A DNA stretch of 64,000 nucleotides from CAWABB01 sp963701735 (GTDB lineage Bacteria; Bacteroidota; Ignavibacteria; UBA10030; UBA6906): the NCBI GenBank assembly GCA_963701735.1, contig CAVPBI010000001.1, positions 1 to 64,000 of the forward strand. Direction: 5' to 3'. The position numbers were made by a program, and so were the translations under genes. The notes below the pieces were generated by a model, which was given only the letters and a program-made list of their open reading frames with translations, did not search any database and was not told the DNA's origin. Every line of letters begins with the position of its first letter. Within the stretch, counting starts at the first letter, position 1. Below, one piece after another: positions 27,784-36,746 of this stretch.

Positions 27784-29045
27784 CCTCTCGAGAACGCGTC
27801 ATCGCCTCGTTGAATCACAGAGAGCCCGACAGAGTCCCCTTCGATCTCGGCGGAAGTGCGGTGACCGGGATGCAGGTGAGCACGGTTTACAGGCTGAGGC
27901 AGGCCCTCGGGCTCGATCCCCCGGGCACCCCGGTGAAGGTCGTGGAGCCCTATCAGATGCTCGGAGAGATCGCCCCGGATCTGATGGATGCGATCAGCAT
28001 CGATGTGGTGTGCCTCTGGGGAAGAAAGACGATGTTCGGATTCGAAAACAGGGAATGGAAGGAGTGGCGGTTGTTCGACGGGACTCCCGTGCTGGTGCCG
28101 GGTGCCTTCAATACCGAGCCGGAACCGAACGGAGACATCCTGATGTATCCGGAAGGGGACAGGTCGATTGCGCCCAGCGGGAGAATGCCGAAGGACGGCT
28201 ACTACTTCGATGCGATCGTCCGGCAGGGGCCGATCGACGATGAGCGCCTCCGTGTTGAGGACAACACCGAGGAATTCGCTCCCGTGTCCGAAGCCGATCT
28301 GCTCCACTTCAAGTACCACGCCGAGCGCCTCTACGCCCAGACGGACAGAGCGATACTGGCGACGTTTGGAGGCACGGCGTTTGGTGATATCGCGCTGGTC
28401 CCGGCGATGTGGCTGAGGCATCCGCGGGGCATCCGGGATATCGAGGAGTGGTATGTCAGCACCATGACCCGCAAAGAGTACGTCCGGTCGATTTTCGAGA
28501 AGCAGTGCGAGATTGCGCTGCAGAATCTGGCCAAGATCCACGAGGTCGTGGGCGAGCGTGTGGCGGCTGTCTTCACGACCGGGACGGATTTCGGGACGCA
28601 ATGCGGTCCGTTCATCTCCGTTGCGGCGTACCGGGATCTCTATCAACCGTTCCACAAGGAAGTGAACGGCTGGATCCACAAGAACACGACCTGGAAATCC
28701 TTCATCCATTCATGCGGGTCCGTGTACCAGCTCATTCCCCATTTCGTCGAGAGCGGATTCGATATTCTTAATCCGGTCCAGTGCTCGGCCACCGATATGG
28801 ATCCCGCCCGGCTGAAGTCGCGGTTCGGCGATGCGCTCACGTTCTGGGGGGGAAGCATCGATACGCAGATGACCCTTCCTTTCGGGACGCCGGAGCAGGT
28901 CGCGGAGGAGGTGCGTGCGCGCGTCGGGAAATTCCGCGCCGGTGGCGGCTACATCTTTAACACCATCCACAACGTCCAGGCGGGTGTCCCTATCAAGAAC
29001 CTCATGGCGATGATCGAAACCTTCCACGACTGCCGGGAATACTAA
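27780..29045 (+). CDS. Uroporphyrinogen decarboxylase-family protein
   Basis: Cytoplasmic protein of 421 aa in the URO-D/corrinoid-methyltransferase-like family. Motifs are ASLNHREPDRVPFDLGG at the N-terminus, FIHSCGSVYQLIPHFVESGFDILNPVQ (a His-x-Cys pair typical of the zinc-binding methyltransferase branch) and TFWGGSIDTQMTLPFGTPEQV. Haem-pathway URO-D is shorter and lacks the HxC pair, so a methyl-transfer or sugar-associated role is likelier. Such genes often sit in carbohydrate clusters, but their substrates are mostly unknown. Start codon overlaps the transporter stop (ATGA), implying translational coupling and a shared function with sugar import. Confidence 0.9.
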   Translation: MTSRERVIASLNHREPDRVPFDLGGSAVTGMQVSTVYRLRQALGLDPPGTPVKVVEPYQMLGEIAPDLMDAISIDVVCLWGRKTMFGFENREWKEWRLFDGTPVLVPGAFNTEPEPNGDILMYPEGDRSIAPSGRMPKDGYYFDAIVRQGPIDDERLRVEDNTEEFAPVSEADLLHFKYHAERLYAQTDRAILATFGGTAFGDIALVPAMWLRHPRGIRDIEEWYVSTMTRKEYVRSIFEKQCEIALQNLAKIHEVVGERVAAVFTTGTDFGTQCGPFISVAAYRDLYQPFHKEVNGWIHKNTTWKSFIHSCGSVYQLIPHFVESGFDILNPVQCSATDMDPARLKSRFGDALTFWGGSIDTQMTLPFGTPEQVAEEVRARVGKFRAGGGYIFNTIHNVQAGVPIKNLMAMIETFHDCREY

Positions 29046-29264
29046 AGGGGTGCTGCGGGGGCGGATGGGGGTCTCACAGAACCCTGATGGGCATCGCATT
29101 TGCCGTTCTGGAGCCAGAGCCGAAGATTCGTCGGCGATCAGAGTAGCCGAAATATATCCCTTGACAGACCCCGTGGGCATACGGACCGATCACATGGAAG
29201 TGGATGACGCCGGGCGCTCGGGACCGGAGCGGGGCCACGCGACAGGGATACTCTGACCGATGCA

Positions 29265-29290
29265 CAAGGCTCGGCACCCCGCGAGCCTTG
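29265..29290 (+). terminator. Hairpin in the gap after the URO-D-family gene
   Basis: CAAGGCTCG and CGAGCCTTG form a perfect nine-base stem around an eight-base loop, 220 bases after the stop and 88 bases before the next start. No T tract follows, so it may be a factor-dependent terminator or a leader structure of the beta-helix gene. The remaining 29046-29378 gap shows no gene. Confidence 0.4.
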
Positions 29291-29378
29291 CAGAGAGTAC
29301 AGCAATAGAAGGGCTACTGAGAACCACAAAGGCAACAGCCGATGTTTGAGGTGTTGCCCTCACACTCCGGAGGAACAC

Positions 29379-31628
29379 ATGTTGAAGACTGTGATGATAG
29401 GAACCATGATCATCATATCCCTGACTGGCTGCTCAGATGACATTCACGTTGCGGTGACGGGTGATGATTCAAACGATGGTTCGGTGTCCAGTCCCTTGAA
29501 GACAATATCCATGGCTGCCGGGAGAGCACAACCCGGCGATGTGATCACCGTTCACCAAGGTGTGTATCGCGAACGGATCGATCCGCCACGAGGGGGAACC
29601 TCGGATATGGACCGGATCGTGTTTCGTGCCGCTCCGGGAGAGGAAGTCATTATTAAGGGGTCAGAGGTCATCACGGGCTGGGAAAGAGTGCAGAATGACA
29701 CCTGGAAAGCGACAATTCCCAATCGCTTCTTCGGGGATTTCAATCCGTATGCGGATGTGATCAAAGGAGATTGGTTCGATCCTCTGGGACGCGAACACCA
29801 CACGGGCGCTGTCTACCTGAACGGTCACTGGCTGACCGAGGCCGCGACACTGGATCACGTGTTGCAGCCTGTCGGGAACGCGGCCAGGGCCTATGATCCA
29901 CGATTCACCGATCATTTGCTGGACATAACCTGGTTTCGTCCGGTGCACGATCATGCCCAGCGGATTCCGGCTGCGAGTTTCAGCGATCAACATGGAATCG
30001 GAACGGGGCCATGCGTGGAGGGAGGAGAGTGCATTGGAAGGATCAATCAGGATGACTGGGTTAAATATGCGAAGGTGGATTTTGGTGAAGGTACCAGCAC
30101 GGTCGAGTTTCGGGCAAGCTCTGGAAACCGCCACGGGGGTACCATTCAGATTCGATTGCATGATCCGGATGGAGAGCTTCTTGGCACATGCTCAATACCC
30201 ACGACGAATGGCTGGCAATTCTGGAGATCGTTCATCGCAGAGATCAAGAACGTGAGGGGCATTCAGCCTGTCTGCCTGGTGTTCGAAGCGAACGGGAAGG
30301 TCAACGATCCCGATCTCCGTTTATGGTTCGCCACGGTTGATGACAGCGTGACGAGCATTTGGGCGCAGTTCAAGGACAGTGACCCCAATGACGATCTTGT
30401 CGAGATCAATGTCCGCCAGAGTGTCTTCTACCCGGAAAGAACCGGGATCAACTACATCACTGTTCGCGGTTTCACAATGATGCATGCCGCAACAAATTGG
30501 GCGCCGCCCACGGCTGAACAGGTCGGTTTGATCGGTACACACTGGAGCAAGGGCTGGATCATCGAGAATAATGAGATCAGCTATTCGGTGTGCACCGGTC
30601 TCACGCTTGGCAAACACGGTGATGCGTATGACAATACGTCGCCGACCTTGGAAGGGTATGTCAAGGCGATCGAGCGTTCACTGGCACGGGGCTGGTCCAA
30701 AGCGAATATCGGTCATCATATCGTCCGCAATAACCATATATCCCATTGCGAACAAGCCGGCATCGTCGGCAGCCTGGGAGCGGTGTTTTCACAGGTTAAA
30801 GACAATACGATCCATGACATTCACGTGCGGAGGCTGTTCACCGGTGCGGAAATGGCCGGGATCAAATTTCATGGTGCGGTTGATACCGAGATCAGCGGCA
30901 ACCACATTTATAACACAATTCTGGGCATCTGGCTTGACTGGATGGCGCAGGGCACCCGGGTCTCGCGCAATATCCTGCACGATAACGGTCCATCCCATGA
31001 TCTATTCGTCGAAGTCAGTCACGGGCCAGTTCTCATTGACAACAACATTCTCCTCTCGAATCCAAGCATGATGGTCAATTCGCAGGGTGGAGCGTATGTG
31101 CATAACCTGATCGCCGGTCAGGTCCATGTCCTGTACGGTGAGCAGCGTGAGACGCCCTATCTCAAAGCGCATTCAACAGAAGTGGCAGGAATGGCTCCCA
31201 ATCCCAGTGGTGACGAGCGTTATTTCAATAACATCTTCGTTACATATGGCCTGGTCGAGTATGACCGGGCCACGCTGCCGGTGTTCATGCACGGCAATGT
31301 GTTCCTCAACGGCGCCAGGCCTTCGAAGCATGAGGCAAATGCGATCGTCAATGCGGGCGCCGATCCCGGGATCCAACTCATCGAGAAGGATGACGGCATG
31401 TATCTGCACATGGTCATCGATGAATCCTGGATGAAAGGTGAACGGCAATTGGTGACGACTCAACTGCTGGGTAAAGCACACACGCCACAATTGCCCTACG
31501 AAATGCCGGATGGTTCTCCGTATATCATAGGCGAGGATTTCCTGGGTGAAGACAGAGACGCCGCTAAGCCGGGGCCCGGGCCATTTGAATTCACGAAGGA
31601 TGGTGACCGGGTATTCAAAGTACGATGA
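29379..31628 (+). CDS. Right-handed beta-helix lipoprotein with CBM6-like insert
   Basis: Predicted lipoprotein of 749 aa; lipobox SLTGC ends the signal peptide, and GGAGG lies five bases before the chosen ATG. The N-terminus (DDSNDGSVSSPLKTISMAAG..VYRERI) is the usual opening of right-handed parallel beta-helix (pectate-lyase-like) proteins. A CBM6-like segment (about 190-290, VEGGECIGRINQDDWVKYAKVDF..VEFRAS) follows, then helix repeats with IIENNEISY, HHIVRNNHISHCEQAGI and TEISGNHIYNT. It probably binds or cleaves a polysaccharide at the outer membrane; no specific lyase residues can be assigned. The gene looks more AT-rich than neighbours (three sampled 60-base lines gave 48-57 % GC, against 62 % in one line of the preceding gene), a possible sign of transfer. 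Confidence 0.82.
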   Translation: MLKTVMIGTMIIISLTGCSDDIHVAVTGDDSNDGSVSSPLKTISMAAGRAQPGDVITVHQGVYRERIDPPRGGTSDMDRIVFRAAPGEEVIIKGSEVITGWERVQNDTWKATIPNRFFGDFNPYADVIKGDWFDPLGREHHTGAVYLNGHWLTEAATLDHVLQPVGNAARAYDPRFTDHLLDITWFRPVHDHAQRIPAASFSDQHGIGTGPCVEGGECIGRINQDDWVKYAKVDFGEGTSTVEFRASSGNRHGGTIQIRLHDPDGELLGTCSIPTTNGWQFWRSFIAEIKNVRGIQPVCLVFEANGKVNDPDLRLWFATVDDSVTSIWAQFKDSDPNDDLVEINVRQSVFYPERTGINYITVRGFTMMHAATNWAPPTAEQVGLIGTHWSKGWIIENNEISYSVCTGLTLGKHGDAYDNTSPTLEGYVKAIERSLARGWSKANIGHHIVRNNHISHCEQAGIVGSLGAVFSQVKDNTIHDIHVRRLFTGAEMAGIKFHGAVDTEISGNHIYNTILGIWLDWMAQGTRVSRNILHDNGPSHDLFVEVSHGPVLIDNNILLSNPSMMVNSQGGAYVHNLIAGQVHVLYGEQRETPYLKAHSTEVAGMAPNPSGDERYFNNIFVTYGLVEYDRATLPVFMHGNVFLNGARPSKHEANAIVNAGADPGIQLIEKDDGMYLHMVIDESWMKGERQLVTTQLLGKAHTPQLPYEMPDGSPYIIGEDFLGEDRDAAKPGPGPFEFTKDGDRVFKVR

Positions 31629-31719
31629 AGAGTATTCTTCGGGGTGTTGCTGATGTGTTTGTGTCGCGCTTCAGAAGTCCAATGCACGCTGAACCACTAC
31701 ATGGATGCTTGAAGATGGA

Positions 31720-31736
31720 ATCCCGTGAAGCGGGAT
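31720..31736. repeat. Short inverted repeat in the gap after the beta-helix gene
   Basis: ATCCCG-TGAAG-CGGGAT forms a six-base stem about 90 bases after the stop. No T tract. It may be a weak terminator or a REP-like element. The remainder of 31629-31852 holds nothing else I can support. Confidence 0.3.
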
Positions 31737-31852
31737 CGGGCGGGGGTGCTGCAGGCCAGGCAAGAGGGGTGTGGTGTGAGACCCGGGGGTTCAGGTATGA
31801 CGTCTGTGCGCGAGGTTAGGTTGTTTCCGCTCGTGCGACCGGAGGGATGATC

Positions 31853-34800
31853 ATGCCGCTCCGCCCGTACCTCGCTTCTGTCCTCCTGTGTGCACTCTGC
31901 CTTCCCCAAGCGCGTGTGCTCTCTGCTGATCACCAGTTGAGAGTCCTGCTGCTGACCGGGAAGAACAACCACGATTGGCAGCAGACAACACCGGTGCTGA
32001 CCAGGGTGCTCGAAGAGAGCGGCCGGTTCCAGGTGCGCGTGCTGAACGATCCCTCGCTTTGTGACGAGCGCCTGCTGGAGGAGTGCGATGTCGTTGTCAG
32101 CAACTGGACGAATTTTCCCTCCCGGGAGCGGGAATGGGGCCGGGCCGCAGAGAGCGCGATCATGGAATTCGTCAGATCCGGCAAGGGGTTTGTTGTGGTC
32201 CACGCCGCGAGCGCGACGTTCCCTGCATGGCCCGAGTACCAGCAGCTCGTCGGCGCGACCTGGGGAGACAGCACCGGCCACGGAGCGTATCACGCGTTCA
32301 ATGTCTCGGTGGCGGACACCGGGCATCCGGTGACCCGGGTCGTCGGCGATTTCACGGCGGAGGATGAACTGTGGCACCGGATGACCAGGCAGCCGGAGGC
32401 ACACATCCTGTGTGCGGCCTATTCCGACACTGCCAAAGGCGGCAGCGGTCGCCGGGAGCCCGTCGCCTACGGCACGGCGTTCGGGAGCGGGCGTTCTTTC
32501 AATCTCGTGCTTGGCCACGATGTCCTGGCGATGCTGAACCCAAACTGGAGGATGCTGCTCCTGCGGGGGACGGAGTGGGCCGCAACCGCTGAAGCCTCGA
32601 TCGACCTCCCGTACGACATTGCGCAGGCGCTGCAGAGAGCCGTTTCCGCTGCTGCCCCGGGCCGGGAAGAACTGGGGGCAGTGGGACAGCTCGTGCAATC
32701 GTCATCCCGCAACCCGGTCCTTCGACGAGCACTGGCGCAAGCCATGGCCGGGATGCTCGGAAGCGACGCGTCGACAGCCTGGAAGAAGTATTTCTGTGAA
32801 CAGCTCTCTCTGATCGGGACCGCAGATGAGGTCCCTTCGCTGGCGCGACTTCTGAATGATCCAACGCTCGGCTTTCATGCCCGCTTTGCACTCGAGAGGA
32901 TTCCCGGCGGCGAATCCGCTGGCGCGCTGAAAGGAGCGGCCGCGACCGCTGCAGGCCTGCCGCTCATCGGTGAGATCAATGCGCTGGGGGAGAGGAGGGA
33001 CGCTCAGGCAGTCGAACTGCTGGGGCGGTATGCCGCTGGCACTCATGACGCAGCGGTGAAGGGGGCTGCCATCCATGCCCTCGGGAAGATCGGGGGCCCG
33101 GATGCCGTGCGCCTCCTGCGGGCTTTTCCCGCCGACAGTTCGCCGGGCCTGCTTGTGGGCGAGTCGCTGTTGCGGTGTGCCGGGTCGTACGAATCCGCCG
33201 GGGATCTCTCTGAGGCGGCGGAGATATACGAATCGCTCAACAACTCCGGGCAGCTCCCACAGATCCGTGCGGCCGCCTTTGTCGGGGTCATCCGCTGCCG
33301 GGAGGATCGTGGCCAGGCCATGCTGACCGACGCCATGCAAAGCGGGGACGACGTCCTGTATGGAGCCGCTCTTCGGGTTCTGAGAGAGCCCGGCGGCAAG
33401 CACGATGGCGGCGGTCGTGGCCGCCCGCACGTCGAAGCTGCCCGATGCACGGCGTGCGCAGATGTTCTATGCGCTGGCTGATGCGGGAGAGCGCGGAGCC
33501 CTTCCGGACATGTATGCAGCCGTCGCCCATCGTAACCGGTCGCTCCGGACCGCCGCAGTCTTCGGGATCGGAAAGCTCGGCGACTCCTCGAGCGTCGGGC
33601 GGTTGTGCGCGGTGATCGACAAAGCCGACGCGGAACAGCGCGCCGGGATCAGAAACAGCCTCGCCCGCCTTCACGGTCCGGGTATCGACGAACGCTTGCT
33701 TGCCATTCTCGCATCCAGATCGACGCCCGCAGTGAAGGAGCAGGTCATGTTCGCCCTGGCAGCCCGCGACTGCCGGAACGCTGTGCCCGCGCTGCTGGAA
33801 GCTGTGAATGCCGGCGGTGCCGGAGTCAGAAAGGCCGGCATCGAAGCGCTGGGATCGCTGGCTGACGGCTCAATCAGCCCCGACCTGGTCCAGATGCTCA
33901 AGTCAGACCGGTTTGCAGCCGAGCGGTCGTCCCTCGTGAAAACACTGATAAGGATCGGTCTCCGTGATCAGGCGCCCGACCGCGTGTGCAACGCGGTCCT
34001 GGCGGGACTTCCCGGTCCATCGCCCGATGCCAGAGCATCGATGTTCCAGGTCCTCGGCAAGTTCGGCGGCGAGAAATCCTATCTGGCCGTCCGGTCCGCT
34101 CTCTCGGATCCCGATCCCGAGGTCCGGGCGGCAGCGGTCCGCGTCCTGTCCGCCTGGCCTGACAGCGCACCTCTGGAGGATCTCCTGATGCTGTCCCATA
34201 CGCCCGGCGATCCGGGTCCGCGGACTCTCGCGCTGCGCGGCGGCGTAAGCCTTCTGGAGAAGTCGCCCGATCTGAAGGATGAGGAGCGCGTCAGGATCAT
34301 CGAACGGGAACTGCGAAGCGCCGACTCCGATGAGGCGAAGCTGTTGTTGCTCAGCGCACTGGGGAAACAATCGTCCCTGCAGGCCCTCCGCGTTGCCGTT
34401 TCGTGCCTCGATCAGCCCGAAATCGGCGATGAAGCTGCGCTGGCGGTTGTCGGGATAGTCCAGACGGCCGGGAGGCAATATCCGGCCGAGAGCCGCAAGG
34501 CGCTCGGGAGGGCTCTTGAATCAGTCCAGTCGCCCCCCGTTGCGAAGCAGGTGAGCTCCGAGCTCGCCCGACTGGATTTTCAGACCGGGGAGGGGAACAT
34601 GAAGGTAGCTGTCGTCACCGGTGGCCACGAATTCGACGAGCCGGCGTTTCTCCGGCTGTTCACATCTGACAAGGGGATCACATACACGCATCTGCCGCAG
34701 GCCGACGATAGCGAGGTCTTCGATGAGATTGGCGCATGGCCGTATGATGTGATCGTCCTCTACAATTTCACCCAGAAGATCTCTGAAAAGCGGCGTGACA

Positions 34801-35300
34801 ATTTTCTGCGCCTGCTTGATGACGGTGTGGGCGTGGTCTCTCTGCATCACGCGAGCGGCGCGTTTCAGGAGTGGTGCGAGTATCCGAAAATCATCGGATG
34901 CCGGTATCTCCTTTCGCCGGCGGAGCGGGACGGAGCACGCCGGGAGCCGAGCACCTATCAGCATGATGTCGATATTCCCGTCCATGTCACGGATACGACG
35001 CATGCGGTCGTCCGCGGTGTGCGCGATTTCGTCGTTCGCGATGAAACCTACAAGGGCTGTGAATTCGAGCCGGACAATCATCTTCTCCTCACGACCACTG
35101 AGAAGAGCAGCGACGAACCTCTTGGATGGACGAGGACCTGCCGGCGCTCCCGCGTCGTTCACTTCCAGCTCGGGCATGGCCCGGAGATCTTTGAGAACGA
35201 ACAGTTCCGTGTGCTCGTCGCGCAGGCTGTGCAATGGTGTGCCGAAGGCAGGCGGGAACAGACTCCGAGGGAGCAGAACAGCCGGCGGAGCGGACAATGA
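31853..35300 (+). CDS. ThuA - HEAT repeats - ThuA protein, frameshifted
   Basis: One large secreted protein of about 1148 aa once a one-base frameshift near 33390-33405 is repaired (the text around GGCGGCAAGCACG carries one extra base; the frame then continues STMAAVVAARTSKLPDARR). Signal peptide PYLASVLLCALCLPQARVLS. Domain 1 is ThuA-like (LRVLLLTGKNNHDWQQT, VVVHAASATFPAWPEYQQLVG, AYGTAFGSGRSFNLVLGHD). The middle, about 500 residues, is HEAT repeats (AAIHALGKIGGPDAVRLL, AAVFGIGKLGDSSSVGRL, and others). The last 220 residues are a second ThuA-like domain (KVAVVTGGHEFDEPAF, SLHHASGAFQEWCEYPKIIG). ThuA domains are class I amidotransferase-like proteins linked to sugar metabolism. The start is the ATG seven bases after GGAGG. 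It couples to the following oxidoreductase. Confidence 0.85.
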
Positions 35301-36601
35301 GAACCAACGGGCTGTCGAGAAGGTCGTTTCTGCGGGGGGCGACCGCATCCGCGCTGGGCACGTTCGTCCTGCCGCTCATGAGTCCCTCATGGACGATGGG
35401 GAAGGCACGTATCCCTCCCCCCGGGCGGCGGGTCAACCTCGGCCACATCGGCGTTGGGGGGCAGGGAACCGGCCTGCTGATGGGTTTCCTGGAGGTCGAG
35501 GAATGTCAGAGTGTAGCCGTCTGCGATCCTTTCAAGAACCGCCGTGAGGCAGCCGCCGAACTTGTGAACAAGAAGTACGCAACCCGAAAGAAAAGCGGTC
35601 AGTACAAAGGGTGCGTGACGTATGAAGATTTTCGGGAGCTGCTCTCACATCCTGGCATCGATGCGGTGGTCATCGCCACTCCCGACCACTGGCACGTGCC
35701 GATTGCGCTGGCCGCGGTGCGTGCGGGCAAAGACATCTATGTCGAGAAGCCCCTCGGCCTCAGCATAGCTCAGAACAAAGCGTTGCGCTCGGCCGTCCAC
35801 CGTTACGGGAGTGTCTTTCAGTACGGCACACAGCAACGGTGCTTCAACTCGCACTGTGCCTTCGCCTGTGAACTGGTTCGGAACGGATATCTGGGGAAGA
35901 TCCGGGAGATACACGTGGAGGCCCCCGCCGGAGTTTCTGGCGGGTGTCTCGATACAGCGCCGATCCCTGAGGGCTTCAACTACGACCTATGGCTCGGTCC
36001 GGCGCCGGAGAGCCCGTACACTCTGGATCGTTGCACGAACCTGGGAACCTATCATATATATGATAATTCGCTGGGCTTCATCGCCGGATGGGGTGCCCAC
36101 CCCCTGGACGTCATGCATTGGGGTTATCCGCATATCCCCATCGAATACGAAGGGACCGGCACCATTCCGCGCACGGGTTTGTACAGCACCGTGACCAACT
36201 GGGCGATTCGAGGGAGTTTTGCGGACGGAGCGCTCTTCTCGTTCAAGGACGGTCCGGACAGGACGACGTTCGTGGGGGAAGAGGGTTGGGTTGCGGCCTC
36301 ACGCGCCGGCATCGAAGCCCATCCCGGCACCCTCCTCGACGTCGTGATCAAACCGGGTGAAATCCATCTACTGCAAAGCACGAATCACTATCAGGACTTC
36401 GTCAACTGCGTCGCATCCCGCAGACTGCCATCCAGCCCGATCGACAGTGCGGTCCAGTCGGACTTCGTCAGCCACCTGAGCGATATCGCCGTTCGGACTG
36501 GGCGGAGAATCCATTGGGATCCGGTCAGGGAGGAGATTGTGGGGGATGGGATAGCCGCAGCCAGGCTGCTTCGGCCAATGCGGAGCCCGTGGTGTCTGTA
36601 G
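35297..36601 (+). CDS. Gfo/Idh/MocA-family oxidoreductase, Tat-exported
   Basis: NAD(P)-dependent sugar oxidoreductase of 434 aa. The Tat signal (LSRRSFLRGATASALG) directs the folded protein to the periplasm. Rossmann motif NLGHIGVGGQGTG, then DHWHVPIALAAVRAGKDIYVEKPLGLSI (the EKP motif supplies the catalytic Lys) and QQRCFNSHCAFACELVRNGYLGKIREIHVE are typical. Its start overlaps the stop of the ThuA-HEAT-ThuA gene (ATGA), so the two are translationally coupled; ThuA and Gfo/Idh/MocA proteins often occur together in sugar-oxidation loci. Unlike the GH109-type homologue at 11329, it keeps the ordinary dehydrogenase motifs. The substrate is probably a sugar or inositol but is not readable. Confidence 0.93.
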   Translation: MRTNGLSRRSFLRGATASALGTFVLPLMSPSWTMGKARIPPPGRRVNLGHIGVGGQGTGLLMGFLEVEECQSVAVCDPFKNRREAAAELVNKKYATRKKSGQYKGCVTYEDFRELLSHPGIDAVVIATPDHWHVPIALAAVRAGKDIYVEKPLGLSIAQNKALRSAVHRYGSVFQYGTQQRCFNSHCAFACELVRNGYLGKIREIHVEAPAGVSGGCLDTAPIPEGFNYDLWLGPAPESPYTLDRCTNLGTYHIYDNSLGFIAGWGAHPLDVMHWGYPHIPIEYEGTGTIPRTGLYSTVTNWAIRGSFADGALFSFKDGPDRTTFVGEEGWVAASRAGIEAHPGTLLDVVIKPGEIHLLQSTNHYQDFVNCVASRRLPSSPIDSAVQSDFVSHLSDIAVRTGRRIHWDPVREEIVGDGIAAARLLRPMRSPWCL

Positions 36602-36746
36602 AAGCGCACGTCCATACGACTTCCCGCCTGGTCGACGGGAACAGCCGTGGCCGGATCCTGGTCACCCTCCACAGAGTGAGGGGGAGAGCAGGTCTTCTTC
36701 TGACGCTGCAGTGTCGAACACGCCACTGGAAGAACCCGAGGAAACA

